Assembly: GCF_004342005.1 (NCBI RefSeq) | Contig: NZ_SMBX01000002.1 | Location: 496,001-560,000 of the forward strand | Length of the DNA stretch: 64,000 nt | Direction: 5' to 3' | Origin: Paracandidimonas soli | GTDB lineage: Bacteria; Pseudomonadota; Gammaproteobacteria; Burkholderiales; Burkholderiaceae_B | In this document: positions 20,187-28,168 of the stretch, in pieces | Position numbering within the stretch: the first letter of the stretch is position 1 | Layout of the letters: each line of letters opens with the position of its first letter | The notes under the pieces: generated by a model | The model's input: only the letters and a program-made list of their open reading frames with translations | Told to the model about the DNA's origin: nothing | Databases searched by the model: none | Program-made: the position numbers and the translations under genes

Positions 20187-21182
20187 TTACTTCTTGATCA
20201 GGCCGAAGGAGTCCGCCAGCTCGGCGTACTGCTTGACCCGCTCCTTGACGTAGGCGTCAAGCTTCTCGCCAGTCAGAGCCAGGGGGAACAGGCCTTGCTG
20301 CGTCTGGAGCTTGGCGAAGCTTTCCGAAGCCATGGTCTTGTCGAACGCATCGACCCACCACTGATAGTCGGCGTCGCTGACCTTGGGGCCGACATAGAAG
20401 CCGCGGATGATGGGCCATTCGATATCGTAGCCTTGTTCCTTGGCCGTGGGGACATCCGCCAGGCGGCCGGGCAGGCGTTCGTTGTGGAAGACGGCCAGGA
20501 TGCGGATGGGCGTGCCGCCTTCCAGCATGGTGATGGCCTCGGCGGCGTCGCCCATGTAGGCCTGGATGTGGCCGCCGCGCAGAGCGGTGACCCCTTCGCC
20601 GCCGCCTTCGAAGGCGACGAATCGCATGCGCTTGTAGTCGACTCCGGCCGCTTTCGCTGTCAGGGCTGCCTTCATCCAGTCCTGGCTGCCGACAGTGCCG
20701 CCGGCGCCGAAGATGATCTTGCTGCTGTCCTTCTTCAGCCCTTCCATCAATTCGTTGAGGTTGGTGAACTCGGAGTCCTCGCGCACCATGGCGACGCCGT
20801 AGTCCGCGCCGATCGCGGCCAGCCAGCGCACGTCGTCGACGTTGTAGCGGCCGAACTTGCCTTGCGCCAGGTTCAGCAGCGAACCGCCCGAAAAGGCGAC
20901 GATAGTGCCGGCTTCGCCGGGACGCTGAGCAACGATGTTGTTATAGGCAACAGCGCCGATGCCGCCTGGCATGTAGACGATGCGCAGAGGGCTCTCCAGG
21001 GCGCCGCTTTCCTTCAGGGAAGCCTGGGCGAGGCGGCAGGTCAGGTCGAAGCCGCCGCCAGGCTGGGCCGGCGCAACGCATTCGGGACGGTTGGGTTCCG
21101 CCGCAGCGGTGCCTGCCGTGGCAAAACATGCGGACACCAGCATTGCGCCCGCAATGGCCTTGGAAACGGTTTTCATGGACAT
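20187..21182 (-). CDS. tctC: Tricarboxylate-binding periplasmic receptor TctC (BctC-like)
   Basis: 331 residues with a Sec signal peptide (MKTVSKAIAGAML... cleaved after GTAAA near residue 28). The mature start PECVAPAQPGGGFDLTCRLA, with two cysteines 14 apart, is typical of true citrate/tricarboxylate TctC/BctC receptors, unlike the Cys-free Bug paralogue at 24883. GGAGAG precedes the ATG. First gene of tctCBA, next to tctDE. In Bordetella pertussis the homologous BctC also signals citrate to the BctE kinase (established knowledge of the family). Confidence 0.94.
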   Translation of the reverse strand: MSMKTVSKAIAGAMLVSACFATAGTAAAEPNRPECVAPAQPGGGFDLTCRLAQASLKESGALESPLRIVYMPGGIGAVAYNNIVAQRPGEAGTIVAFSGGSLLNLAQGKFGRYNVDDVRWLAAIGADYGVAMVREDSEFTNLNELMEGLKKDSSKIIFGAGGTVGSQDWMKAALTAKAAGVDYKRMRFVAFEGGGEGVTALRGGHIQAYMGDAAEAITMLEGGTPIRILAVFHNERLPGRLADVPTAKEQGYDIEWPIIRGFYVGPKVSDADYQWWVDAFDKTMASESFAKLQTQQGLFPLALTGEKLDAYVKERVKQYAELADSFGLIKK

Positions 21183-21226
21183 ATGTCTCTCCGGTTGACT
21201 GGAAGGTCATCAATTATCGTAAGCGG

Positions 21227-21246
21227 ATTCTGCGGTTGCGCAGAAT
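21227..21246. promoter_or_regulatory. Palindrome at the tctC promoter, candidate TctD-binding site
   Basis: Perfect inverted repeat ATTCTGCG-GTTG-CGCAGAAT about 45 bases upstream of the tctC start. On the minus strand it overlaps where the -35 of a GATAAT-type -10 (21218-21213) would be, and no good -35 is visible, as expected for an activator-dependent promoter. Confidence 0.5.
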
Positions 21247-21282
21247 GGCACGCCGGCAAAGTTACGCCTTCCCAGCTTTCCG

Positions 21283-22752
21283 TTACCTTTCAGAATCCCC
21301 AGGACTAGCGGAAACCCTTATTAGGGAAAACACCAATTCAGCATCCAGCCCCTGGCGATTCCGTGGAGAGGCAAGCCGCAGCTCGCCCATGTGCAGTTCC
21401 GCGATGGCCTTGACAATGGCCAGCCCCAGCCCGGCGCCGGCCTGGCTTTTCCCGGCGGCGCCACGGCGAAAACGCACGCCGGCCTTGGCCATGTCCTGGG
21501 GGCTCATGCCCGGGCCGTCGTCGGCCACCGTGATGCGGATTTCATCCGCGGATGCGGAGAGCAGCACCATGACGCTGCCTCCCTCGGGGCTGTAGCGGAT
21601 CGCATTGTCGATCAGGTTGACGATAGCCTCCTGGAGCAGCAGCTTCATGCCCGTGAAAGGCACTTGCCGAGGAGGGAGATCCATACCGTAGTCCAGCCGC
21701 TTGGCCTTGGCTGCGGGCAGCATCAGGCGCGTGCTTTCCTCCACCAGCCTGTTCAGCGAGAACGATTCACGCGCCATGGCGGCTTCCGGCTGCGCGGCGC
21801 CATGAGCCCTGGCCAGCGCCAGCATCTGGTTCGTGACGCGCGTTGCCCGCTCCAGTCCATCGCGCATGGCGTGTATGGCGGCCCGGGTTTCCTCCAGATC
21901 GTTTTCCCTGAGCGCATAGTCCAGCTGGGTGCGCAGTATCGTCAGCGGCGTGCGCAATTGATGCGAGGCGTCATCCAGGAACTGCCGCTGCGATTTTGCC
22001 TGGCGGGCATAGCGCTCCATATGGTGATTGATGGCCTCCACCAGCGGCAGGACCTCGGAGGGCACGTCTTTCTGCGAAATGGGGCTGAGGTCATCCGTGC
22101 TGCGCTGCGCCAACTCGTTTCTCAGGCGCAGCAGCGGCCGCAAGGCGAAAATTACGCCGCAGACCAGCAGCACGCCGTTGAGAACGATGACCAGCACGTC
22201 CCGGCCTGCCGCCCGCAGCAGGATGTCCTGGATGAAGGACTGGCGCTGTTCCAGGCTTTCGGCCACCTGGATGACGACCCGCTGGCTGACGCCTTGCTGC
22301 GTATGCAGGGGCGGACTCAAAGGGCGGGCCAGCACGGCGGCCCGCACAGGTTCTTCGTCCAGGTAGCGGGCATTGAAAAAATACATTTTCCCCGACTCCA
22401 TGGCATGCGAGGGCAGGGGAAGGCCGCCGTGACCGATCTCGGCCAGGCCGTCCTCGGTGGCGATGCGGTAGTACACATTGCCGCTGGCGGTCAGGTCGAA
22501 GAACTCCAGCAGGCGGTATGGCTGCTCCAGCGCCAGGCCGCCGCTATCCGTGGAAATATTGATGTCGATGGCTCTGAGCACGCCCGCCAGGGAGCGGTCG
22601 TACGCGGCCTCGACCTGCTCCTTGAGCACGGTGTTGGAACTCCACAGGCCGAGGGACGAAACCAGCAGCAGGATGGGGATGATCCATAGCAGCAGCAGGC
22701 TCTTCAGGCTGCGCTGCGGTCTGTTCGCATGGGGTTTGTCTTTTGCCGGCAT
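21283..22752 (-). CDS. tctE: Sensor histidine kinase TctE (BctE-like)
   Basis: 489 residues. TM1 about 18-36, a periplasmic sensor of about 150 residues, TM2 about 185-205, HAMP-like linker, then the H-box DDASHQLRTPL with His264, N-box NLIDNAIRYSPEGG, and G-boxes DDGPGMSPQD and GAGLGLAIVKAI. It senses tricarboxylates, probably through liganded TctC, and phosphorylates TctD. Downstream of tctD by 52 bases, upstream of tctCBA. Confidence 0.93.
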   Translation of the reverse strand: MPAKDKPHANRPQRSLKSLLLLWIIPILLLVSSLGLWSSNTVLKEQVEAAYDRSLAGVLRAIDINISTDSGGLALEQPYRLLEFFDLTASGNVYYRIATEDGLAEIGHGGLPLPSHAMESGKMYFFNARYLDEEPVRAAVLARPLSPPLHTQQGVSQRVVIQVAESLEQRQSFIQDILLRAAGRDVLVIVLNGVLLVCGVIFALRPLLRLRNELAQRSTDDLSPISQKDVPSEVLPLVEAINHHMERYARQAKSQRQFLDDASHQLRTPLTILRTQLDYALRENDLEETRAAIHAMRDGLERATRVTNQMLALARAHGAAQPEAAMARESFSLNRLVEESTRLMLPAAKAKRLDYGMDLPPRQVPFTGMKLLLQEAIVNLIDNAIRYSPEGGSVMVLLSASADEIRITVADDGPGMSPQDMAKAGVRFRRGAAGKSQAGAGLGLAIVKAIAELHMGELRLASPRNRQGLDAELVFSLIRVSASPGDSER

Positions 22753-22804
22753 GGCTATCGCAAAGCGTCCTGGTAGTGAAGAGCGGATGAGGAAATCTCT
22801 CCGC

Positions 22805-23533
22805 TCATCTGTCGTTGCCGGTCGCCCGGGCCTCTGTCGCGGAGCCGGCGATATCGCCTGAGCCGTTCAGAGCGTCCAGTGAATAGCCCAGCCCGCGCAT
22901 GGTGACGATCTGGACGTCGGAGTCCATCAGTTTCTTGCGCAGTCTGTGGATGGCGACTTCGATGGCCTCCAGGTTGACATCGGTATCGCCGGAAAACATG
23001 CGTTCGAGTATGTATTGCTTGTTCAGCGGCTCTCCGCTGCGCTGGATCAGTGTGCGCAGGACGGCATGTTCCCTGGGCGAGAGCGCCAAAGGCTCCCCCG
23101 CCATCAGGAATTTCTGGCTGGCCGGGTCGAAAGACAAGCTGCCGCAGGTGAAGCGCGGATGTTCCCGGCCCCGGCTGCGGCGTATCAGCGCCAACAGCCT
23201 GGCTTCCAGTTCCTCGATGCGGAAGGGCTTGGGAAGGAAGTCGTCGGCGCCATCGTTGAGCAGCTCGACGCGCTCGGACAGGGAGTCGCGCGCGGTCAGC
23301 ACCAGGACGGGCGTCCGGTCGTCGCGGTTGCGCATGCGGCGCAAAACTGTGTGGCCGTCCATGCCCGGCAAGCCCAGGTCGAGGATGAGAGCGTCGAATT
23401 CCTCCAGGCTGAGCCTGCGGTCGGCAATCAGCCCGTCGTTGGCCCATTCCACGATAAAGCCGGCGTGACGGGCCAGCGCACGGGAAAGCCAGTGGGCCAG
23501 GTCCGCCTCGTCTTCCACAAGAAGTACGCGCAT
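22805..23533 (-). CDS. tctD: OmpR-family response regulator TctD (BctD-like)
   Basis: 242 residues: receiver domain (acidic pocket VEDEAD, phosphorylated Asp52 in ILDLGLPGMDG, switch Thr in VLVLTARDS, Lys in LPKPF) and a C-terminal winged helix (ALSPREHAVLRTLI, GDTDVNLEAIEVAIHRLRKK, TMRGLGYSLD). The start at 23533 gives the usual MRVLLVEDE. Expected to activate tctCBA; see the palindrome at 21227. Confidence 0.94.
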   Translation of the reverse strand: MRVLLVEDEADLAHWLSRALARHAGFIVEWANDGLIADRRLSLEEFDALILDLGLPGMDGHTVLRRMRNRDDRTPVLVLTARDSLSERVELLNDGADDFLPKPFRIEELEARLLALIRRSRGREHPRFTCGSLSFDPASQKFLMAGEPLALSPREHAVLRTLIQRSGEPLNKQYILERMFSGDTDVNLEAIEVAIHRLRKKLMDSDVQIVTMRGLGYSLDALNGSGDIAGSATEARATGNDR

Positions 23534-23634
23534 GGTTCGCAAACACCATGAAAGCCATGACACACATGGCGGGATTCCGGCCATTTTAAGGCCAGGCGTC
23601 CTGCAAAGGCCATACGCGGTGAACTCAGGCGCAC

Positions 23635-24756
23635 CTAGCTCAGGCCAGGCACCTTGAGCCTGGCGGCGCAGGCATCGATGCTAGCGACGACGGCGTCGTC
23701 GACGGCCAGGCCATTGGCCAACTGGTCGGCGCGCTTTTCCTGGGCGCGCTGCCCTGGCATGCGCACGCCCGGGCCGTTCTTGGCCGACGGGCCGCTCCCT
23801 AGGCAAGAAGCGCCCTCCTTGGGAGGGCAGCAAGCCGAAGGCGCAGCGTGGGAGGCGTGTTTCGCCGGCGTGCTGTCCAGGCACTGTTTGCGCACGAAGG
23901 TCGTTTCATCGAGGAATACGTCGGATCCGCAGAATCTGGCCGGATCGATGACCTGGAAGAACACCCCCTGGCCGCCGCGCTTGTGCCCCTGGTGACGGCC
24001 ATAGCCCGTCAATGCCAACGCATAGGCCTCCACCATCAGGCCCAGGCCGAATCCCTTGTAGCCGAAATCTTCGCCGCCCAGGGGCAGGATGGTGCCGGGA
24101 GGATCGTCCGCCAGCACGGAGGGCTCGTTCGTGGGCACTCCCTGGTTGTCCAGCAGCCAGTTGCCGGGCAGCTTGCGGCCGGCTTCCTGGTAGTTGCGCA
24201 CAGCGGTATTGCTGGTGACGGAAGTGGAGACATCGACCAGCACGGGCTGGTCCCGCGTGGGGATGATGACGGCCATGGGATTGGAGGTCAGTACCGGAGT
24301 CGCGCCGCCGAACGGGGCGACAGAGACGACACCGGGATCCGTCACCATCATCAGGCCCAGCAGACCGCGTTGGGCGATTTCGTCGGAATAGACCTGCAAG
24401 GCGCCGATGTGGCCGCAATTGGCGATCGTGGCGGTCACGACAGGATGGGACTCGATCCGCTCCAGCATCTGCCCGATAGCCTGCTCCATGACCCATGCTC
24501 CGGGCAGGCGGCCGCACTCCCATGAGAAGGCGGAGCCGTGGTCCTGCAGGGTTTTCAGCGTTCCGTCCGCGCAGATGCGGCCGTCGCCCAGCCGCTCCAG
24601 ATACATGGGTACCATCGCCACGCCATGCGTCACATGTCCATAAAGATCGCTGGCCACCATGCGCCGGGCCACGGCCTGCGCCTGCTCAGGCGTCATGCCG
24701 CCCGCCTGCATGATGTTCTGTACTACGGTTCTTGCATGGGAGACGTCGATACGCAT
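23635..24756 (-). CDS. Ldh-family (malate/L-lactate/ureidoglycolate type) NAD(P) oxidoreductase carrying an in-frame repeat insertion
   Basis: 373 residues of the LDH2/MDH2 family (AllD, YlbC, YiaK). Landmarks: LYGHVTHGVAMVPMYLERL, TIANCGHIGALQVYSD, SNPMAVIIPT and GGEDFGYKGFGLGLMVEAYA. It oxidises or reduces a 2-hydroxy/2-oxo acid with NAD(P). Near residues 296-325, between the FLDETTFVRKQ segment and the conserved VRMPGQRAQEKR, there is an extra stretch not expected in the family; it is encoded by the palindromic repeat at 23783-23851 and also found in ogt. The site is a probable surface loop, so activity may survive. Same strand as the receptor gene 126 bases upstream, probably one operon. 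Confidence 0.88.
   Translation of the reverse strand: MRIDVSHARTVVQNIMQAGGMTPEQAQAVARRMVASDLYGHVTHGVAMVPMYLERLGDGRICADGTLKTLQDHGSAFSWECGRLPGAWVMEQAIGQMLERIESHPVVTATIANCGHIGALQVYSDEIAQRGLLGLMMVTDPGVVSVAPFGGATPVLTSNPMAVIIPTRDQPVLVDVSTSVTSNTAVRNYQEAGRKLPGNWLLDNQGVPTNEPSVLADDPPGTILPLGGEDFGYKGFGLGLMVEAYALALTGYGRHQGHKRGGQGVFFQVIDPARFCGSDVFLDETTFVRKQCLDSTPAKHASHAAPSACCPPKEGASCLGSGPSAKNGPGVRMPGQRAQEKRADQLANGLAVDDAVVASIDACAARLKVPGLS
23783..23851 (-). repeat. Protein-coding palindromic repeat, copy 1 (inside the Ldh-type gene)
   Basis: About 63 of 69 bases match copy 2 at 39581-39649, aligned by eye without gaps; weaker similarity continues to about 23870. The core is a hairpin, GCCCTCC-TTG-GGAGGGC at 23812-23828. 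Read in the gene frame it encodes HAAPSACCPPKEGASC followed by LGSGPSAK. Both copies have the same orientation and frame relative to the host gene. Confidence 0.85.
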
Positions 24757-24882
24757 GAGGATTGCCCCGTCAGACATGAAATGAAAAGACAGCGGCGGCA
24801 TCGCGCTGCCGCTGGATCGGCTTTCAGCAGTATAGGTGAGTCACTCCAGCCTGAGGCCGGGAGCTTGCGCTTTGGCCTGTGC

Positions 24883-25875
24883 TCAGGGAGCCGTCTGCAG
24901 CGTGACGCCGACTTCCTTGATCACCTTGCCCCAGCGGTCCGTTTCACTCTTGAGGAAGGCCGCCAGTTCCGCCGGACCGCCGCCGTCGACCTCGGCGCCC
25001 AGATCGAGCAGGCGCTTGCTGAGCTCGGGGTTCTTCAGCACTTTTTTCAGGGCTTCGTCCATGCGCTGGACGACGGGCTGCGGTGTTCCCTTCGGCGCGA
25101 ACATGCCGAACCAGCCTACGACTTCGAAGCCTTTGTCCTGGCCCAGTACTTCGAACAGTGTGGGCAGTTCAGGAAGGAGAGGGGAGCGGTTCTTGCCCGT
25201 GGTGACCAGTCCGTTGAATTCGCCGCGGCGGATGTATTGCGTAAGAACCGCCACGTTGTCGATGCCGGCGACAAGTCGGCCGGAGAGCAGGTCGGTCATG
25301 AGCGCGCCCGTGCCGCTGTACGGGATGTACATCATGTCGGTTTCAGTGCGGCGCTTGAACATTTCCCAGGCCAGGTGCTGGCCGCCGCCGGGCGACGATG
25401 CGGCATAGTCGACCTTGCCGGGATTCTGCTTGGCGTAGTCGATGAGTTCCTGCGCCGTCTTCACCGGCAGGCTGGGATGCGAGACCATGACATAAGGCGT
25501 CTTTACCATCAGCGTAATGGGTTCGAAGTCTTCTTGCGGCTTGAACGGCACGTTGGCATACAGGCTTTCGAACACCGCCATATGGCTGGTGGAGAACAGC
25601 AGGTTGTAGCCGTCGGGCTTGGATTTCGCGACCTGGTTGCTGGCAATCAGCCCGCTGGCGCCGCCGCGGTTGACGACCACGACTTGCTGGGAGAGCTCTT
25701 CGCCCAGGTAGGGAGCAATCAGGCGGGCCAGGATGTCGGTCGTGCCCCCGGGAGGCGCGCCGACGAGCAGGTTGACGGGATGCTCCGGCCATGCCGCATG
25801 CGCGGCGCCGATGCTGAGCGCGCTTGCCACCATGAACTGGGCCAGGCGCTTGATGGTGCTGGTTTTCTTGGACAT
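24883..25875 (-). CDS. Tripartite tricarboxylate transporter substrate-binding protein (Bug family), stand-alone
   Basis: 330 residues with a signal peptide (MSKKTSTIKRLAQFMV...GAAHA near residue 27). The mature part WPEHPVNLLVGAPPGGTTDILARLIA and YAASSPGGGQHLAWEMF are Bug-family hallmarks. It binds a small carboxylate in the periplasm. No permease is adjacent, so it would share TctBA or another permease. Start at 25875 chosen because it begins the signal peptide. Probably cotranscribed with the Ldh-type gene. Confidence 0.9.
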   Translation of the reverse strand: MSKKTSTIKRLAQFMVASALSIGAAHAAWPEHPVNLLVGAPPGGTTDILARLIAPYLGEELSQQVVVVNRGGASGLIASNQVAKSKPDGYNLLFSTSHMAVFESLYANVPFKPQEDFEPITLMVKTPYVMVSHPSLPVKTAQELIDYAKQNPGKVDYAASSPGGGQHLAWEMFKRRTETDMMYIPYSGTGALMTDLLSGRLVAGIDNVAVLTQYIRRGEFNGLVTTGKNRSPLLPELPTLFEVLGQDKGFEVVGWFGMFAPKGTPQPVVQRMDEALKKVLKNPELSKRLLDLGAEVDGGGPAELAAFLKSETDRWGKVIKEVGVTLQTAP

Positions 25876-26055
25876 TGTCTTGTCTGCTGTGTAATCGCCG
25901 AGGCAATACGGCAATGCGATTCGATCGCCGCCGGTTTATTTGTTGTCTTGGGCGGCCATCCGACATCGTACATATCAGATGGGCAGTCAAATGTAGTCGA
26001 CGGAGTGGATGCTGTCCAATGCGTGAATGGCATCAATTGATTCAGTAGTTGGATC

Positions 26056-26433
26056 ATGCCGACCCAGGAAAAGCCGCTCCATTCAGCCTTGCTGGAAATC
26101 ATCCAGCTCTGCCTCAAAGAAGTGGCAGAGCGCTTGCACTCGGGCGCTTCGACCCTTGCGCGTGGGCACCATCAGCATGAGTGGGAGCGGCGCGCAGCCT
26201 TCATTCCACATTTGACTCCTATGGCCGAGGCCGTCTCACTGGCCAAGTCCGCAGGCGAAAATCCGGACCTGCCAGCAGTGCTGCTTGCCGATGTTTTCGA
26301 TTTCCATCGTTTGCCTCGGCCCTGCGTGCCGTTGGACGAAATCGAGCACTGGAGGCTGAAGTGCGGCTTCTTGGAAAGCGGAGCGTTTGATCTGAGGTTC
26401 TACGTGGAGACCGATAACGTGGGCGATGATTGA
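26056..26433 (+). CDS. Hypothetical protein
   Basis: 125 residues with no motif I recognise. The first 30 residues are helical (LLEIIQLCLKEVAERLH), then a His-rich segment RGHHQHEWERR, an Ala/Leu-rich middle and an acidic C-terminus ending VETDNVGDD. No signal peptide or membrane segment. The ribosome site is weak. Codon use looks similar to the neighbours and no longer overlapping gene competes for the space, which favours a real gene; it could be a phage- or plasmid-like remnant. Confidence 0.45.
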   Translation: MPTQEKPLHSALLEIIQLCLKEVAERLHSGASTLARGHHQHEWERRAAFIPHLTPMAEAVSLAKSAGENPDLPAVLLADVFDFHRLPRPCVPLDEIEHWRLKCGFLESGAFDLRFYVETDNVGDD

Positions 26434-26462
26434 TATATTTCGCCCAGATCTATTTTACTTTA

Positions 26463-26478
26463 CATAATATACATTATG
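26463..26478. promoter_or_regulatory. AT-rich palindrome
   Basis: Perfect inverted repeat CATAAT-ATAC-ATTATG in a short AT-rich patch (about 26434-26480) between the hypothetical gene and the 3' end of rarD. It could be a regulator site, a residual promoter or part of a transcription end; no gene clearly starts from it. Confidence 0.3.
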
Positions 26479-26614
26479 CGTAATTTACCCAGGAAGGCGG
26501 AAGAGCTCAGTTGCAGCAAATCCGGACTCAAACGGCTCTCGCGCAAAATCGGGATATATCGCCGCAACTCGCAGCACCTTTGGCCTGGCTGGTTGTGCCT
26601 CTGGAGACCGGAGT

Positions 26615-27502
26615 TCATCTTTGTTTCCCGGCTTGTCCCTTGGCCAAGGCTCGCGCGCCTTCCACGACCAGCAGCCCTACGGCGATCCATACGGGGCCGT
26701 AAGTCAGCCATTGGCTGGCGGCGAACGGTTCCCGCAGCAACAGCGTCGCCACGAAAAACAGCAGGACGGGCTCTACGTAGCCCAGCAAGCCGAACAGGCC
26801 CATCGGCAGCAGCCGCCCGGCGGACAGATAGAGAAACAGCGCCGTCGTGCTGATGATGCCAAGCAAAGGCACGAGCGCAAATAATTTAATATGCTCGGCC
26901 ATCAAATTGAAGGTGTCGCCCGTCGCCAGGATCATCACGGCAAACGGCATGATCAGCAGCATATCCACCATCAGCCCTGGCACGGCTTCGATGCGGAACA
27001 CTCGCCGCATCAGGAAATACACGGGAAACAGCAGGCAGACCCCTGCCGTGGCCCATGAAAACGTGGCCGTGCGCCATAATTCATGAGCTACGCCGACCAG
27101 GGCGAAAATCACAGCTGCAGTCTGCAGGCCGGACAGGCGTTCGTCCAGGAACAAGCGCCCCACCACCACCATGATCAGCGGCAGCAGAAAATACCCCAGG
27201 GAAACGTCCATGGCCATATTGTGCAGCGGCGCCCACATGAACAGCCAGAGCTGGAAGCCAAGTATGGCCGCACAGGCCGGCATGACGGCCCAAAGCGCGG
27301 GTTCCCGGGGAATGCGGCGCAGCAACAGCCGAAGCTGGTGCCAGCCCTGCGTCAATGTCAGTATCAGCAGCAGTCCGGGCAGGCTCAGCACGACGCGCCA
27401 TCCCAGTATCTGCGAGCCATCCAGCGGCGCCAGGAGCACGGCATAGTAATACAGCACCGCGAACAGGACCGATGCGCCGACGGAAAAAATAACGCCTTTC
27501 AA
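26615..27502 (-). CDS. rarD: RarD-type EamA permease
   Basis: About 295 residues, ten hydrophobic segments, EamA/DMT superfamily, RarD branch: KGVIFSVGASVLFAVLYYYA, LGWRVVLSLPGLLLI and LWLFMWAPLHNMAMDVSLGY are characteristic. Inner-membrane exporter or importer of unknown metabolite. The family N-terminus (M-KG-V) falls on a TTG codon at 27502; the nearest ATG in frame is at 27664 and would add 54 residues without family similarity. The start is therefore uncertain. Confidence 0.85.
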   Translation of the reverse strand: MKGVIFSVGASVLFAVLYYYAVLLAPLDGSQILGWRVVLSLPGLLLILTLTQGWHQLRLLLRRIPREPALWAVMPACAAILGFQLWLFMWAPLHNMAMDVSLGYFLLPLIMVVVGRLFLDERLSGLQTAAVIFALVGVAHELWRTATFSWATAGVCLLFPVYFLMRRVFRIEAVPGLMVDMLLIMPFAVMILATGDTFNLMAEHIKLFALVPLLGIISTTALFLYLSAGRLLPMGLFGLLGYVEPVLLFFVATLLLREPFAASQWLTYGPVWIAVGLLVVEGARALAKGQAGKQR

Positions 27503-27692
27503 TATGGAATCGCCAATAATTTCGCGGATACCGCTGCAAAATACCAGAAAATGCCCGAACGCACGGGCAATAGACCGACCGCCGCAAGACGTTCGGAAAC
27601 CCGGGATTGTCTCATGGAACCTCCAGGATATCGACTGCCGGGAGTGAAGCAAAGTACACTTCATCTTGGTTTCATATCATGGCAACTGACAC

Positions 27693-28094
27693 ATGACGCA
27701 CGACAATGCCGGAAAACTCGTATTGCGCCTGACGATCGGCGTTCTGCTGCTGTTGCATGGGCTGCACAAGCTCATGTATGGGATGGGTGGCGTTTCCTCG
27801 TTGGTGGCATCGCAAGGATGGCCGCACTTCATCGCCTACGGTGTCTATATTGGCGAGGTGCTTGCGCCCGTTCTGCTGATCCTGGGCCTGTACACCCGGG
27901 CGGCCGCATTCATTGTGGTCTGCCACATGCTTGTCGCGATATTCCTGGCGCACATGGGGCAACTGTTCCAGTTGGGCAATAACGGCGGCTGGCGGCTGGA
28001 GTTGCAGGGGCTCTTCCTGTTCGGCGCTTTCGCCATCTCGCTGCTGGGAGCGGGACGCTACAGCGTAGGCGGAGCCGGCGGACGCTACAACTAG
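27693..28094 (+). CDS. DoxX-family membrane protein
   Basis: 133 residues, four transmembrane helices. DoxX signature features: LVLRLTIGVLLLLHGLHKL at the N-terminus and IAYGVYIGEVLAPVLLILGL in the middle. Some members act with oxidoreductases in thiosulfate or redox stress, but nothing adjacent points to a specific role. Convergent with the SAF-domain dehydrogenase. Confidence 0.88.
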   Translation: MTHDNAGKLVLRLTIGVLLLLHGLHKLMYGMGGVSSLVASQGWPHFIAYGVYIGEVLAPVLLILGLYTRAAAFIVVCHMLVAIFLAHMGQLFQLGNNGGWRLELQGLFLFGAFAISLLGAGRYSVGGAGGRYN

Positions 28095-28168
28095 GACGAG
28101 CCAGGCCGCCTGTCCGGACTCACCCGGCCGTCGGCCGCCCTCTCCAGGCGCGCCAGACGCCTTCGTGC

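Noticed and set aside
23761-23885. Frameshift or sequencing error in the Ldh-type gene as explanation of the odd segment
   Set aside because: Family sequence resumes in the same frame after the segment, and a nearly identical segment occurs in ogt, so an in-frame insertion explains it better.
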